In this document: piece by piece, positions 1-9,850 of the stretch
How the letters are laid out: each line of letters opens with the position of its first letter
How positions within the stretch are numbered: position 1 is the first letter of the stretch
Source: Desulfobulbus sp.
Lineage (GTDB): Bacteria; Desulfobacterota; Desulfobulbia; Desulfobulbales; Desulfobulbaceae
DNA: 64,000 nt
NCBI GenBank assembly: GCA_009780825.1
Contig: WQZH01000001.1
Location: forward strand, 248,001-312,000
Reading direction: 5' to 3'
Translations under genes and position numbers: made by a program
The notes under the pieces: model-generated
Told to the model about the DNA's origin: nothing
The model's database searches: none
What the model saw: the letters and a program-made list of their open reading frames with translations, nothing else

Positions 1-1371
1 GTGGCTCAGCTCGTACACCCGCCCAATGGTCATCCCCCGGCGCAAGGCCTCGAAGATATAGCTGACCCGCTTGGAGTTGGGGCGATTGAGGCCCTGTTCG
101 AGGTCGTCCTGATGGAGGCCGGACATATCATCCTTGCCATCGAAACCAAAACCCATCCGCCCGACCTCAAGCGACCGCATCCCCTTCTGAAAGGCTTCCT
201 TGAAGGTCCGGCCGATGGCCATGGTTTCCCCCACCGACTTCATCGCTGTGCTCAGGATGTCCTCGGCCTCGGGAAATTTCTCAAAGGTCCAGCGTGGAAT
301 TTTGACCACGCAATAGTCGATGGTGGGCTCAAAAGAAGCGTATGTTTCCCGGGTAATGTCGTTCTTGATCTCGTCCAGGGTATAGCCCACCGCCAGCTTG
401 GCGGCAATCTTGGCAATGGGGAAGCCGGTGGCCTTGGAGGCCAGCGCCGAGGAACGCGACACCCGGGGATTCATCTCGATCACCATCAGTTCGCCGTCAG
501 CCGGATTGACCGCAAACTGCACATTGGAGCCGCCGGTTTCCACCCCGATCTCCCGCATGATGGCTATGGCCGCGTCGCGCATCTCCTGATATTCCCGATC
601 GGTCAGGGTCTGGGCCGGCGCAACGGTGATGGAATCGCCGGTATGCACGCCCATGGCGTCGACATTCTCGATCGAACAGATGACGATCACGTTGTCTTTT
701 TTATCCCGCATCACCTCAAGCTCGAACTCTTTCCAGCCCAGCAGGGAGCGTTCAAGCATAACCTCATTGGTCATGGAAAGATCAATGCCGGCGGTGGCCA
801 TCCTGTTGAGTTCGGCCCGGTTGTAGGCCACGCCGCCACCGGTGCCGCCCAGGGTGAAACTCGGACGGACGATGATCGGAAAGCCGATCCGCTCGCCGGC
901 CTCCATGGCTTCGTCGACCGTGTGGACGATGGCCGACTCCGGCACCTTGAGACCGATCCTGCGCATGGCGTCGCGGAACTCTTCCCGGCCCTCGGCCTTG
1001 CGGATTACCTTGCTGTCGGCGGCCAGAAGCTCCACGCCGTACTGCTCCAGCACGCCCATTTCAGCAACCTTGATCGCGGTGTTGAGTCCGGTCTGACCGC
1101 CAAGGGTCGGCAACAGGGCGTCAGGCCGCTCCCGTTCGATGACCTTGGCCACGCATTCGGGGGTGATCGGCTCAATGTAGGTGCAATCGGCCAGGCCGGG
1201 ATCGGTCATGATGGTGGCGGGATTGGAGTTGATCAGTACCACCTCGTACCCCTCCTCCTTGAGCGCCTTGACCGCCTGGGCCCCGGAATAATCAAACTCG
1301 CAGGCCTGGCTGATGATGATCGGCCCGGAACCGATGATGAGTATTTTATGTATGTCTGTACGCTTAGGCAT
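1..1371 (-). CDS. carB: Carbamoyl-phosphate synthase large subunit (partial, N-terminal 457 codons)
   Basis: Large ATP-grasp subunit of carbamoyl-phosphate synthase, which makes carbamoyl phosphate from bicarbonate, ATP and glutamine-derived ammonia for pyrimidine and arginine synthesis. The translated minus strand starts [17 protein letters not shown], the classic CarB beginning, and continues with the first carboxyphosphate-forming ATP-grasp domain ([58 protein letters not shown]). About 457 of roughly 1070 residues are inside the window and the 3' part lies beyond the left edge. The ATG is preceded by an AGAGGGA-like ribosome site. It lies 27 bp downstream of carA and is surely co-transcribed with it. 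No frameshift is seen in the visible part. Confidence 0.97.
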   Translation of the reverse strand, partial: MPKRTDIHKILIIGSGPIIISQACEFDYSGAQAVKALKEEGYEVVLINSNPATIMTDPGLADCTYIEPITPECVAKVIERERPDALLPTLGGQTGLNTAIKVAEMGVLEQYGVELLAADSKVIRKAEGREEFRDAMRRIGLKVPESAIVHTVDEAMEAGERIGFPIIVRPSFTLGGTGGGVAYNRAELNRMATAGIDLSMTNEVMLERSLLGWKEFELEVMRDKKDNVIVICSIENVDAMGVHTGDSITVAPAQTLTDREYQEMRDAAIAIMREIGVETGGSNVQFAVNPADGELMVIEMNPRVSRSSALASKATGFPIAKIAAKLAVGYTLDEIKNDITRETYASFEPTIDYCVVKIPRWTFEKFPEAEDILSTAMKSVGETMAIGRTFKEAFQKGMRSLEVGRMGFGFDGKDDMSGLHQDDLEQGLNRPNSKRVSYIFEALRRGMTIGRVYELSH

Positions 1372-1398
1372 TGTCCCTCTTCCCTTGTCGCCGAGCGC

Positions 1399-2508
1399 TC
1401 AGCTCGTCTGCGCCATCAGTTGCATGAACCGGTCAAACAGATATTCGGCATCATGGGGGCCGGATGCATATTCGGGGTGGTACTGGACCGAAAAGGCCGG
1501 CCATTCCCGATGACGCATACCTTCCAGGCTGCCGTCGTTCAAATTGATATGGGTTACTTCGACACTCTTGGGCAGACTGGCCGGATCGACACAAAAACCG
1601 TGGTTCTGCGAGGTGATCTCCACCTTGCCGGTCTGCAGATCCTTGACCGGCTGATTGCCGCCCCGGTGACCGAATTTGAGTTTGTAGGTGGTGCCGCCGT
1701 AGGCCAATCCGAGCAGCTGATGGCCCAGACAAATACCAAAGATGGGGGTTTTCCCAAGTAATTTCCTAATATTGTCCACCACGCTCCGTACTCCGGCCGG
1801 GTCGCCGGGACCGTTGGAGAGAAAGACGCCATCCGGCCGCAGGGCCAGGGCCTCTTCGGCCGGCGTGGTGGCAGGGACCACGAGCACCCGGCACCCTTTA
1901 CGGGTCAGAAGACGCAACTGGTTGTATTTGATGCCGTAATCAAAGGCGACCACCTTGAAACCGGCGCCTTCGGCAAAATCGTCCGCCGCAACCAGCCGGT
2001 TGTCCTCCCAGCGGTAGCGCGTGGCGCAGGTCGCTCTCTCGACCATATCGCGGCCGACCAGCCCTTCCCACTCGCGCGCACGGCGCACCACCGATTCCGG
2101 ATCGAGGTCTTCCGTGGTGACCAGGGCCTTCATGGCGCCAACCGTCCTGATCTTTCGGGTCAACATGCGGGTATCCAGCCCTTCGACTCCCAATACCCCA
2201 TACTGTTTGAGGAAATCGACCAAGGTACCCGTGGTTCGATGATTGCTTGGCCGATCCTGGTATTCGCGGAGAAGAAAGGCGCGGGGATGCACGCCCGAGG
2301 ATTCCATATCCTCCGGATTGACCCCTGTGTTCCCGATCAGGGGATAGGTCATCGTCACCAATTGACCGGTATACGAGGGATCGGTCAACACCTCCTGATA
2401 CCCGCTCATACTGGTGTTGAACACGATTTCGCCCACAGCCTCGCCGGGTCCGGTAAAAGACCGTCCGACCATGACCGTGCCGTCTTCAAGTCCGATCAAT
2501 GTTTTCAT
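1399..2508 (-). CDS. carA: Carbamoyl-phosphate synthase small (glutaminase) subunit
   Basis: Small subunit of carbamoyl-phosphate synthase; hydrolyses glutamine and channels ammonia to CarB. The N-terminal CarA domain (GLEDGTVMVGRSF, VFNTSMSGYQEVLTDPSYTG) is followed by a class I glutamine amidotransferase domain with the nucleophile cysteine in GICLGHQLLGLAYGG and the His/Glu pair in QYHPEYASGPHD near the C-terminus. The reading frame is open upstream to 2544, but the ATG at 2508 (MKTLIGLEDG) fits family N-termini and has AGGGA about 8 bases ahead; the neighbouring ATG at 2511 is an alternative. Length about 369 aa is normal. It is followed at 27 bp by carB; waaA lies 140 bp upstream on the same strand. 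Confidence 0.97.
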   Translation of the reverse strand: MKTLIGLEDGTVMVGRSFTGPGEAVGEIVFNTSMSGYQEVLTDPSYTGQLVTMTYPLIGNTGVNPEDMESSGVHPRAFLLREYQDRPSNHRTTGTLVDFLKQYGVLGVEGLDTRMLTRKIRTVGAMKALVTTEDLDPESVVRRAREWEGLVGRDMVERATCATRYRWEDNRLVAADDFAEGAGFKVVAFDYGIKYNQLRLLTRKGCRVLVVPATTPAEEALALRPDGVFLSNGPGDPAGVRSVVDNIRKLLGKTPIFGICLGHQLLGLAYGGTTYKLKFGHRGGNQPVKDLQTGKVEITSQNHGFCVDPASLPKSVEVTHINLNDGSLEGMRHREWPAFSVQYHPEYASGPHDAEYLFDRFMQLMAQTS

Positions 2509-2652
2509 CATGTTGGTCCCTGAAAATACAGAAAAAGTGATCATAGAACAGCGCCCAACAGGTTGGCGGCATCATGATCGTCCTGTTCTGGTTAGAATAC
2601 GCACGATGCAGAGCCTGCCAATGCACACTAGTGAAAAAACTGCGCCGCCACG

Positions 2653-3936
2653 TCAGCAGCCCGACAAGACCCCGCAGACCAATGCCACCTGCCGGGCGAC
2701 CGCACCCCGCTGGCTGGCTGCCATGTCGGCAGCACGGGCACAGGCAATTGCATATTGTTCTGGAGCGTCCGCATGACTCAGAAGCAGGTCGGCCAGCGCA
2801 TGACCATCGGCGACCTGAAACCCGCCGCCCATCCGCATGAGCAGGTCGGCCGCATCCTGACATCCCTTCATATGGGGGCCAAAATAGACTGCCCGCCCCC
2901 AGCGGGCCGCCTCGACGATATTATGTCCACCCACTTTCACCAGACTGCCGCCGCAGAAGACATAATCGCCGCCGGCATACAGGTCGGCCAGATCGCCGAT
3001 GGTGTCGACCACCACGACATCCGCCTGGCGGGGTGCGCCCGCCGCCAGGGCGGAAAAACGATCGAACGCCATGCCGGCCCTGCGGAGCAGGGATTCCACC
3101 GCGGAGAACCGTTCGAGGTGCCGGGGCGCGATCACCCACACAGCCGGTCCCCGTGTCGCCAAGGCACGGAAACCTGCCATCAGCTGTTCCTCTTCTCCCT
3201 CGTGCGTCGAACCGCAGAGAAAAACCCGCTCACCGTCCACGGCAAGCCGCCGCCGGCTCGTCGCCCGCATCTCCTCAGGCGATGGCGTCTCAATGTCGTA
3301 CTTCAGGTTCCCGCAGACCTGAATGCGCGATGCCGGTGCCCCCAAGGCCGCATACCGCTGGCCGTCGGCCTCGCTGATGACCGCCACATGGCGAAAGCCG
3401 TCCAGCAACGGGGCCAGGAAGCCGCGAATGCGCAGGTAACGGCGGAAAGACCGCGGCGATATGCGTCCGTTGAGCAACAGCATGGAGATGCCTGCCCGCC
3501 TGACCTCGGTGAGCATGGCCGGCCAGATCTCGGTTTCGAGGCACACGTAACAATCCGGCCGCAAGGTCCTGACGGCACGGCGCACAGCCTGGGGCAGATC
3601 GAGCGGCGCCATCAGGCAAACCGCCGTGGGGAGTCTGCTGCTGGCCAGTCGGTGCCCTTGTTCGGTCGTCGTAGTCACCACAATGGTGGCATTGCCTATG
3701 GTGTCGCGCAATGCGCCGATCAGGATAATGGCTGCCTGAACCTCGCCCACGGAGGAGGCGTGCAGCCAAACGGTCCGACCGCCGGACCGGGCCATGGCTT
3801 CTCTTCCCGTATACCGGCCAAGCCGTTGCGAGATTCCGTAAGCAAACCGACCGCCGACCGCTTCGATCAGAGGCCGCAGAAGGACGAGGAATGGATACGC
3901 TCCCCTGCCAAGCCCCATGTACAGTTGGTGCAGCAA
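2653..3936 (-). CDS. waaA: 3-deoxy-D-manno-octulosonic acid (Kdo) transferase
   Basis: Inner-membrane-associated GT-B glycosyltransferase that adds Kdo from CMP-Kdo to lipid A precursor on the cytoplasmic face. The protein has the N-terminal hydrophobic anchor (about residues 8-25), the family motif WLHASSVGEVQAA with the catalytic glutamate near residue 65, CLETEIWPAML, and a C-terminal nucleotide-sugar domain (FLCGSTHEGEEEQLM; GGSLVKVGGHNIVEAA). Length 427 aa is typical for KdtA/WaaA. The best start is a TTG at 3936 with AAGGGA 7-9 bases ahead; an ATG at 3918 is the alternative. It is the first gene of a minus-strand group with carA and carB, an unusual pairing, and has a good promoter at about 4000. 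Confidence 0.93.
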   Translation of the reverse strand: MLHQLYMGLGRGAYPFLVLLRPLIEAVGGRFAYGISQRLGRYTGREAMARSGGRTVWLHASSVGEVQAAIILIGALRDTIGNATIVVTTTTEQGHRLASSRLPTAVCLMAPLDLPQAVRRAVRTLRPDCYVCLETEIWPAMLTEVRRAGISMLLLNGRISPRSFRRYLRIRGFLAPLLDGFRHVAVISEADGQRYAALGAPASRIQVCGNLKYDIETPSPEEMRATSRRRLAVDGERVFLCGSTHEGEEEQLMAGFRALATRGPAVWVIAPRHLERFSAVESLLRRAGMAFDRFSALAAGAPRQADVVVVDTIGDLADLYAGGDYVFCGGSLVKVGGHNIVEAARWGRAVYFGPHMKGCQDAADLLMRMGGGFQVADGHALADLLLSHADAPEQYAIACARAADMAASQRGAVARQVALVCGVLSGC

Positions 3937-4300
3937 GATTCCCTTGCCCTCCAGCAGCTTTTATTTCGTCAACATAAACCTTTTTATATAACCGGGATGT
4001 CCATTTCCAGTCAAGTTCATTTACTGGCTAGTAGCCATCTGCACAGCGATGCATCGTGCCGGTCCGGGGCCGGATCGATCCCTGTCGCACCAGGCCAGCG
4101 ACGATTCCCTCTGGTCCGCCAGTCTTCATTTTCATTGACAAGGAATCGCCAGCTTTGTAAGCAGGCCCCTGATTGTCGTTCCCGCAGGAAAGCATGGCCA
4201 CGGCGCCCCAAGTTCAGGGGTCCCTTGTGTCCCAATCTCGTTCGTCCCGAAGAATGGGAACTTCCATGCCCGACGCCACAACGCCCACCGGAGTTCTGCC
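3937..4300. other. Divergent intergenic region waaA / immunophilin
   Basis: 364 bp without a convincing gene. It holds the waaA promoter candidate and, on the plus strand, a weaker candidate for the immunophilin gene (TTGACA at 4135-4140, 17 bp spacer, TAAGCA at 4158-4163). A short antisense reading frame here has no coding features. Confidence 0.5.
3985..4014 (-). promoter_or_regulatory. Putative sigma70 promoter upstream of waaA
   Basis: On the minus strand TTGACT (4014-4009) and TTATAT/TATATA (about 3991-3985) are spaced 17-18 bp, about 50 bp upstream of the waaA start. Sequence match only; no start site is known. Confidence 0.5.
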
Positions 4301-5338
4301 ATGAACAGATTGCTTGCCGCCCTGTTTCTGCCTGTACTGCTTCTCTGTTCTGGACACCCAGCATTTTCAGCCGAGGAAAAAAAAATGAAAGACGGACTCT
4401 ATGCCAAAATAGCCACCAGCAAGGGGGATATCCTGCTCAGGCTTTTCTACCAAAAGACCCCTCTGACGGTCATCAACTTCGTCGGATTGGCGGAAGGCAC
4501 CCTGCACCTGGGTGGCAGCAGTAAACCGACAGGGGTCCCGTTCTACAACGGCTTGACCTTCCACCGGGTGATCGCCAATTTCATGATCCAGGGCGGCTGT
4601 CCGCTGGGAACCGGTACCGGCGGCCCCGGCTACACCTTCCCCGACGAATTTGACCCGAGTCTGCGGCATGACGGCCCCGGCGTACTTTCCATGGCCAATG
4701 CCGGCCCCAACACCAATGGCAGCCAATTCTTCATCACCCATGTCGCCACCCCGCACCTCGATGACCGGCACACCGTTTTCGGTCGGGTCGTGGAGGGGCA
4801 GGATGTGGTCAACAAAATCGACAAAGGGGATGTTATCAAGGAAATCAAGATCATCCGGGTCGGCAAGGAGGCGGAAGCCTTCAAGACCGATCAGGCTGCC
4901 TTCGATGCTGCCCTGGCAGCCATCAAGGACCGGGAGGGCAAAGCCCTGAAGGTGCAGGAAGAAAGAATCAAAAAAATGATCAAGGAACAGTGGCCCAATG
5001 CCGTGCGGAGCGACTCCGGCCTCTATTCCCAGATCGAGCAGAAAGGCGAAGGCAAGCCGCCTGCCGCCGGCACCACGATCAAAGCGCACTACACCGGCCG
5101 GCTGCTGCTCGGCAACCGCAAGTTCGACAGTTCCTACGATAGGGGCGAGCCCATCGCCTTCCCCGTGGGCACCGGCCGGGTCATTCGCGGCTGGGACGAA
5201 GCCTTAAGCCAAATGACCAAGGGCGAGAAACGAACCCTGATCATTCCGCCGGAACTGGCCTATGGTGAAAAGGGCGCGGGCGGCGTCATCCCTCCCAATG
5301 CCTGGCTGGTCTTCGACGTGGAGATGGTGGATTTCTGA
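4301..5338 (+). CDS. Periplasmic dual-family immunophilin: cyclophilin-FKBP fusion peptidyl-prolyl isomerase
   Basis: Predicted exported protein-folding enzyme with two unrelated prolyl isomerase domains in one chain. Residues 1-24 form a Sec signal peptide ending PAFSA. The cyclophilin domain (about 30-190) has [22 protein letters not shown] and a WL-to-HL change at the drug-site tryptophan, as in many bacterial cyclophilins. A charged, coiled-coil-like linker (about 190-235) leads to an FKBP domain (about 240-345) with [30 protein letters not shown] and [10 protein letters not shown]. Both active-site sets look intact. The start has GGAG about 8 bases ahead. It is monocistronic and ends at a bidirectional terminator shared with trpS. 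The cyclophilin-then-FKBP order matches the rare CFBP type of dual immunophilin. Confidence 0.92.
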   Translation: MNRLLAALFLPVLLLCSGHPAFSAEEKKMKDGLYAKIATSKGDILLRLFYQKTPLTVINFVGLAEGTLHLGGSSKPTGVPFYNGLTFHRVIANFMIQGGCPLGTGTGGPGYTFPDEFDPSLRHDGPGVLSMANAGPNTNGSQFFITHVATPHLDDRHTVFGRVVEGQDVVNKIDKGDVIKEIKIIRVGKEAEAFKTDQAAFDAALAAIKDREGKALKVQEERIKKMIKEQWPNAVRSDSGLYSQIEQKGEGKPPAAGTTIKAHYTGRLLLGNRKFDSSYDRGEPIAFPVGTGRVIRGWDEALSQMTKGEKRTLIIPPELAYGEKGAGGVIPPNAWLVFDVEMVDF

Positions 5339-5363
5339 TTGGAGCGCCATTGCAGCGGACAAC

Positions 5364-5394
5364 AAAAAAGGCGGGGATGATCCCCGCCTTTTTT
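5364..5394. terminator. Bidirectional intrinsic terminator between immunophilin and trpS
   Basis: Perfect 8-bp stem GGCGGGGA/TCCCCGCC (5370-5377 with 5381-5388), 3-nt loop, flanked by six A on the left and six T on the right, so it works for both convergent genes. Confidence 0.9.
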
Positions 5395-5472
5395 GTTAGT
5401 GCCTTGCTACGCCATTTGCAGGCAGGAACGCTTTCCCTCAACAGTGCGCCCGTGTCGCGTGCCGCCATCTTC

Positions 5473-6441
5473 TCAATAAGTCAGCCCCATCCGATCCCGC
5501 GCCAAATCCAGGGTCGCCGTGGCCCTGGCCCGGGCCTTTTCCGCGCCCTTGGCCAGCACCTGACGCAGATAGTCGGTGTTGTCCAGCAATTCCTTTTTCC
5601 TGGCTCTGGCCCCGGCGAAATAGTCGTTGATCAATTCGAACAAATCCTGCTTGAGGTAGCCGTAGGCCGCGCCTCCGCTGACATACAGTTCATGCACCTC
5701 GTTCATCTTCTCCGGCGGCGCGAACAGCTTGAGCAGGGCGTAGAGGTTGCATGTGTCCGGATTTTTTGGTTCTTCGACCGGGGTGGCGTCGGTCTGGATG
5801 GTCATCACCCGCTTGCGCAGTTGTTTTTCGTCCAAAAAAATGGGGATGGTGTTGTCGTAGGATTTGGACATTTTCTGACCATCGATGCCGGGCACGATGG
5901 CCGTGCTTTCGCTGATCTCAGCCTCCGGGACCACGAAGGTCTCGCCATAGGCGTTGTTGAAGCGGATGGCGATATCCCGGGCCACCTCGACGTGCTGTTT
6001 CTGATCCTTGCCCACCGGCACCACCTGCGACTGATAGAGCAGGATGTCGGCGGCCATCAGCACCGGATAGGCAAACAGGCCATGGCTGGCCGGAATGTTC
6101 TTGGCCACCTTATCCTTGTAGGCATGGCACCGTTCGAGCAACCCCATGGGAGTGAGAACGGACAGGAGCCAGGTCAGCTCGCAGACCTCGGGCACATCCG
6201 ACTGCACCCAAAAGGTGCAGCGGTCCGGGTCGAGCCCCAGGGCCAAAAAGTCGGCGGCAGCCTCAATGGTGCCCTGGCGGAGCCGGTCGCGGTCATTGAC
6301 CGAGGTCAAGGCATGGAGATCGACCACAAACACGAAAAGATCCGCCGATTCCATGTGGCGGATCATGGGCTGCATCATGCCGAAATAGTTGCCGATATGC
6401 AGTTTTCCTGATGGTTGGATGCCTGAGAGTATTCGTTTCAT
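5473..6441 (-). CDS. trpS: Tryptophanyl-tRNA synthetase
   Basis: Class I aminoacyl-tRNA synthetase charging tRNA-Trp. The class I HIGH motif is present as GKLHIGNYFG near residue 15 and the KMSKS motif as GQKMSKSYDN about residue 190; LLERCHAYKDK and QSDVPEV are also TrpRS-like. Length 322 aa is normal for the bacterial compact form. The frame is open to 6504, but the ATG at 6441 gives the canonical start MKRILSGIQPSG and has AGGA about 8 bases ahead. It is transcribed toward the immunophilin gene and shares its terminator. The upstream side is the repeat-rich gap. Confidence 0.97.
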   Translation of the reverse strand: MKRILSGIQPSGKLHIGNYFGMMQPMIRHMESADLFVFVVDLHALTSVNDRDRLRQGTIEAAADFLALGLDPDRCTFWVQSDVPEVCELTWLLSVLTPMGLLERCHAYKDKVAKNIPASHGLFAYPVLMAADILLYQSQVVPVGKDQKQHVEVARDIAIRFNNAYGETFVVPEAEISESTAIVPGIDGQKMSKSYDNTIPIFLDEKQLRKRVMTIQTDATPVEEPKNPDTCNLYALLKLFAPPEKMNEVHELYVSGGAAYGYLKQDLFELINDYFAGARARKKELLDNTDYLRQVLAKGAEKARARATATLDLARDRMGLTY

Positions 6442-6523
6442 GGGATGTCCTGCTGTGAAGATGGCGTTGGAAAGATATGACCGGAGCGTTATACCATTTC
6501 TCAATCAAAATTTCCAAAATGCT

Positions 6524-6605
6524 CTCCGTCATTGCGAGCGCAGCGAAGCAATCCAGGGTTTATCTACTGGATTGCCACGTCGCTTCGCTCCTCGCAATGA
6601 CGGAG
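6524..6605. repeat. Long inverted repeat (REP/MITE-like palindrome)
   Basis: The arms CTCCGTCATTGCGAG and CTCGCAATGACGGAG are reverse complements; inside them GCGAAGCAATCCAG and CTGGATTGC..GCTTCGC also pair, giving a cruciform-like 82-bp element. Sequences of this CGTCATTGCGAG type are common dispersed repeats in several proteobacterial genomes. No coding potential is visible. Confidence 0.75.
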
Positions 6606-6718
6606 ACATAACTCCGGATAATTGCGGGTCGCTAGGATGCCGCCCCTACAAAAAACATCGCGGTGCGGCGGGAAGCCGTTGCCGCTGAGCCAGGCTGCGG
6701 GATGCAGAGCCGGAAACA

Positions 6719-6754
6719 GGGGCAAACTGTTCGAGCGCAGCGAGTTTTTGCCCC
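6719..6754. repeat. Inverted repeat with GGGGCAAACT / AGTTTTTGCCCC arms
   Basis: The imperfect palindrome has arms at about 6719-6728 and 6743-6754 around a GAGCGCAGCGAG core. It is one of a series of palindromes in this gene-free interval. Confidence 0.5.
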
Positions 6755-6811
6755 GCCGGTTCCGCATCTCGACGACCGGGGTCGTCTCAGCGACGCGGCT
6801 GTCCTTTTTTG

Positions 6812-6842
6812 GTTCTTTTTTTTGGGCAAGCAAAAAAAGAAC
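6812..6842. repeat. A/T-stemmed inverted repeat
   Basis: GTTCTTTTTTT and AAAAAAAGAAC flank TGGGCAAGC, a stem of about 11 bp. It could act as a hairpin on either strand. Confidence 0.5.
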
Positions 6843-7181
6843 GCCTCCCGGCGAGGGAGCGACCTCTTGTTGTTCGCATCCACGCCCATGCTACGATCTC
6901 GCCACACTGCGATGTTTCGTCATTGCAGGAGCGGCCAGGATTGCGTTCCCGTTCCGTTCTCACGCTGGAGCATGGGAACGATCAATCTCCGTGGCTTGTG
7001 CGAGAATTATCCGAAATATCTATAAGATTTCTCCTCGCTGCGTGCGTCGAAACGACAGGAACGGCGGGAGGCAAAATGCCGCCCCTATGAAAAACATCGT
7101 TGTTTTAGGGGCGTAGGGGCTGCATCCTAGCGGCCCATTTCCGTTTTCGGTGAATGACGCGCTCATTAATAGCGCACATGC

Positions 7182-7214
7182 AAAAAAATGGGAGCGCGGA
7201 ATGCACCGCGCTCC
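7182..7214 (-). terminator. Intrinsic terminator of grpE-dnaK
   Basis: On the minus strand GGAGCGCGG (7214-7206) pairs perfectly with CCGCGCTCC (7199-7191) over a 6-nt loop and is followed within two bases by seven T. It lies about 35 bp after the dnaK stop. Confidence 0.9.
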
Positions 7215-7250
7215 ACTCTGTACTCGCCCGCTTGCGGATGAGCAGGTTCT

Positions 7251-9176
7251 TTACTTCACTTCCTCGAAATCGGCGTCGACCACATCGTCGTCATCCTTGC
7301 GCTTGCCGCCCGCAGCACCACCCGCGGCGCCTCCGGCAGCACCGGCTGCACCGGCATCACCACCCTGGTTTTTGGCCTGGGCGTACATCAACTCGGCCAG
7401 TTTGTGCGAAGCCTGGGTCAATGCCTCCGTGGCGCTCTTGATGGCCTGGACATCTTCCGTCTCCATGGCCTTCTTGAGGTTTTCAATCTCTCTTTCCACG
7501 TTGCTCTTGGTTTCGGCATCCACCTTATCGCCCAACTCTTTGAGACTCTTGGTGGTCATGTGAATCATGGAATCGGCGTTGTTTCTGGCCTCGACCAGTT
7601 CCTTGCGCTTTTTGTCTTCCTCGGCGTGGAGTTCGGCATCCTTTTTCATCCGCTCGATCTCTGCCTCGGACAAACCGGATGAGGCAGTGATCCGGATCGA
7701 CTGTTCCTTGCCGGTCCCCAGATCTTTGGCGGAAACGCGCAGAATGCCGTTGGCGTCAAGGTCAAAGGTGACGTCAATCTGCGGCACGCCCCGTGGTGCC
7801 GGAGGAATATCGGCCAGTTCGAACCGGCCAATGGTCTTGTTGTTGGATGCCATCTCGCGCTCGCCCTGAAGCACGTGGATGGAAACCGCCGGCTGGTTGT
7901 CGGCCGCAGTGGAAAAGACCTGGCTCTTCTTGGTGGGCACGGTGGTGTTCTTCTCGATGAGCTTGGTCATGACGCCTCCCAAGGTCTCGATGCCCAAAGA
8001 AAGCGGGGTAACATCGAGCAGGAGCACATCCTTGACGTCGCCCTTGAGCACCCCGCCCTGAATCGCCGCGCCGATGGCCACCACCTCGTCGGGATTGACG
8101 CCTTTGTGCGGCTCTTTGCCGAAGATGGATTTGACCTTTTCCTGCACCTTGGGCATCCGGGTCATGCCGCCCACCAGGATGACCTCGTCGATCTCAGAGG
8201 CATTCATCCCCGCGTCCTTGAGCGCCGTGCGGCAGGGCCCCTCACACCGGTTGATCAGATCTTCCACCAGGGCTTCGAGCTTGGCCCGGCTCAACTTCAT
8301 GTTGAGATGTTTCGGCCCGGATGCGTCGGCGGTGATAAACGGCAGGTTGATGTCGGTCTCCATGGCGGAGGACAATTCTTTTTTCGCCTTCTCGGCCTCC
8401 TCTTTCAACCGTTGCAGGGCCATCTTGTCGTTGCGCAGATCAAACCCCTGATCACGTTTGAATTCGTCTGCCAGCCAGTTGACGATGCACATGTCGAAAT
8501 CCTCGCCGCCAAGGAAGGTGTCGCCGTTGGTCGACTTGACCTCGAACACCCCATCGCCGATCTCAAGGATAGAAATATCGAAGGTGCCGCCGCCGAGATC
8601 GAACACCGCGATTTTCTCCTCGCCTTTCTTGTCCAGACCGTAGGCAAGGGAGGCAGCGGTCGGCTCATTGATGATCCGCTGCACATTGAGCCCGGCGATC
8701 TTGCCCGCATCCTTGGTGGCCTGGCGTTGGGCATCGTTGAAATAGGCGGGCACGGTGACCACCGCATCGGTGACCGTTTCGCCCAGATATTCTTCAGCGG
8801 TCTGTTTCATCTTGCCCAGGATCATGGCCGAAACCTCGGCTGCGGTATAGGTCTTGCCGCCCACCTCGACCACGGCGTCGCCGCCAGAGCCTTCGACAAT
8901 GGCAAACGGGCTGACGCCTATCGATTTCTTCACTTCCTGGTCGCTGAATTTCCGGCCAATCAGCCGCTTGATGGCGAACAAGGTCCGGGTGGGATTGGTG
9001 ACCGCCTGCCGCTTGGCAATCTGGCCGACCAACCGCTCGCCGCTGTCGGAAAAGGCCACAATCGACGGTGTGGTCCGGTTTCCTTCACTGTTTTCAATGA
9101 CCTTGGGATCACCGCCTTCCATGATGGCCACGCACGAGTTGGTGGTTCCCAAATCAATCCCTATTATTCTCCCCAT
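7251..9176 (-). CDS. dnaK: Molecular chaperone DnaK (Hsp70)
   Basis: Cytoplasmic ATP-dependent Hsp70 chaperone. The ATPase domain begins [22 protein letters not shown] and contains [43 protein letters not shown] and [11 protein letters not shown]. The peptide-binding domain follows from about residue 390 ([22 protein letters not shown]) and an alpha-helical lid from about 510. The Gly/Ala-rich tail ends with DADFEEVK, the usual co-chaperone-binding acidic terminus. Length 641 aa is normal. It follows grpE by 86 bp on the same strand, with no dnaJ or hrcA next to it. Confidence 0.99.
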   Translation of the reverse strand: MGRIIGIDLGTTNSCVAIMEGGDPKVIENSEGNRTTPSIVAFSDSGERLVGQIAKRQAVTNPTRTLFAIKRLIGRKFSDQEVKKSIGVSPFAIVEGSGGDAVVEVGGKTYTAAEVSAMILGKMKQTAEEYLGETVTDAVVTVPAYFNDAQRQATKDAGKIAGLNVQRIINEPTAASLAYGLDKKGEEKIAVFDLGGGTFDISILEIGDGVFEVKSTNGDTFLGGEDFDMCIVNWLADEFKRDQGFDLRNDKMALQRLKEEAEKAKKELSSAMETDINLPFITADASGPKHLNMKLSRAKLEALVEDLINRCEGPCRTALKDAGMNASEIDEVILVGGMTRMPKVQEKVKSIFGKEPHKGVNPDEVVAIGAAIQGGVLKGDVKDVLLLDVTPLSLGIETLGGVMTKLIEKNTTVPTKKSQVFSTAADNQPAVSIHVLQGEREMASNNKTIGRFELADIPPAPRGVPQIDVTFDLDANGILRVSAKDLGTGKEQSIRITASSGLSEAEIERMKKDAELHAEEDKKRKELVEARNNADSMIHMTTKSLKELGDKVDAETKSNVEREIENLKKAMETEDVQAIKSATEALTQASHKLAELMYAQAKNQGGDAGAAGAAGGAAGGAAGGKRKDDDDVVDADFEEVK

Positions 9177-9262
9177 AATTCCTCTCCCTGTCTCTCCCGT
9201 ATTGTATTTTCAATTGTCCCAAATAATTGGCAATTACTACCGTATACTGCAACCGGACCGGG

Positions 9263-9850
9263 TCAAGCCGACTTTCCCGGACCGCTGGACACGACCACCT
9301 GGGCATGCCGCAAGACTCTGTCCTTGAAACGATAACCGCGGGCAAACTCCCGCAGGACATGGTTAGCGGGCACTTCGGCGCTGGCCTCCATGGTCAGGGC
9401 ATCGTGTTCATCAGGATTGAACGCCAAGCCAACGGCATCCAAGGGTTCCACGCCAAACCGCTCCAAGGTGGCGACCAATCCCTTGCGGGTCAGCTCCACC
9501 CCCTGCATCATGGCCTGTAAATTCTCGCCGTCTTCGGCAACGGCGTTGCCCTGCTCAATGGCCCGATCAAGATTATCCAAGGTGGTCAGCAGATCCCGGA
9601 GAATGTTCTCGCCGGCATATTTGAGCAACTTGCTTTTCTCCCGTTCCATCCGCTTCTTGAAATTGTCGAACTCCGCGGCGATCCGCATCATCTGGTCGCG
9701 AGTTTCTTCCAATTCCCGCTGCAAGACGTCTGTTTCGCTCTCCAGGCCAGCTTCAACTTCTGCAACGCCCGCCGCGTCATCCAGATTCGCATCCGTGTCC
9801 GCCATGCCGCGCTTGCCAGTGAGTTCCTGTTCTTTCGCCTCGTCAACCAC
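9263..9850 (-). CDS. grpE: Nucleotide exchange factor GrpE
   Basis: Nucleotide exchange factor of the DnaK chaperone cycle. The protein has an acidic N-terminal tail (about 1-45), a long coiled-coil region (LQRELEETRDQMMRIAAEFDNFKKRMEREK) and a C-terminal beta domain with FGVEPLDAVGLAFNPDEHDALTM. Length 195 aa is usual. The start is a GTG at 9850 with GGAGAG 6 bases ahead; the next ATG (codon 16) lacks a comparable site. It is the first gene of a grpE-dnaK pair with a good promoter 100 bp upstream. Confidence 0.96.
   Translation of the reverse strand: MVDEAKEQELTGKRGMADTDANLDDAAGVAEVEAGLESETDVLQRELEETRDQMMRIAAEFDNFKKRMEREKSKLLKYAGENILRDLLTTLDNLDRAIEQGNAVAEDGENLQAMMQGVELTRKGLVATLERFGVEPLDAVGLAFNPDEHDALTMEASAEVPANHVLREFARGYRFKDRVLRHAQVVVSSGPGKSA

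Larger units (their letters stand above)
6637..7135. repeat. Dispersed short repeat GATGCCGCCCCTA-N-AAAAACATCG, two direct copies and one inverted
   Basis: A CTAGGATGCCGCCCCTAC unit followed by AAAAAACATCG lies near 6632-6660. A second copy (AAATGCCGCCCCTATG, AAAAACATCG) is near 7073-7100. A near reverse complement (GTAGGGGCTGCATCCTAG) follows at about 7116-7133. The interval 6442-7250 between trpS and the end of dnaK has no gene I can support and is made largely of such elements. Confidence 0.5.

Noticed and set aside
1..1761. Plus-strand 586-codon open frame antisense to carB/carA
   Set aside because: The minus strand encodes unmistakable CarB and CarA; the plus frame is His/Gly/Asp-rich and motif-free, a normal GC-rich shadow.
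7875..9335. Plus-strand 486-codon open frame antisense to dnaK
   Set aside because: dnaK on the opposite strand is complete and conserved; the antisense product has no domain.
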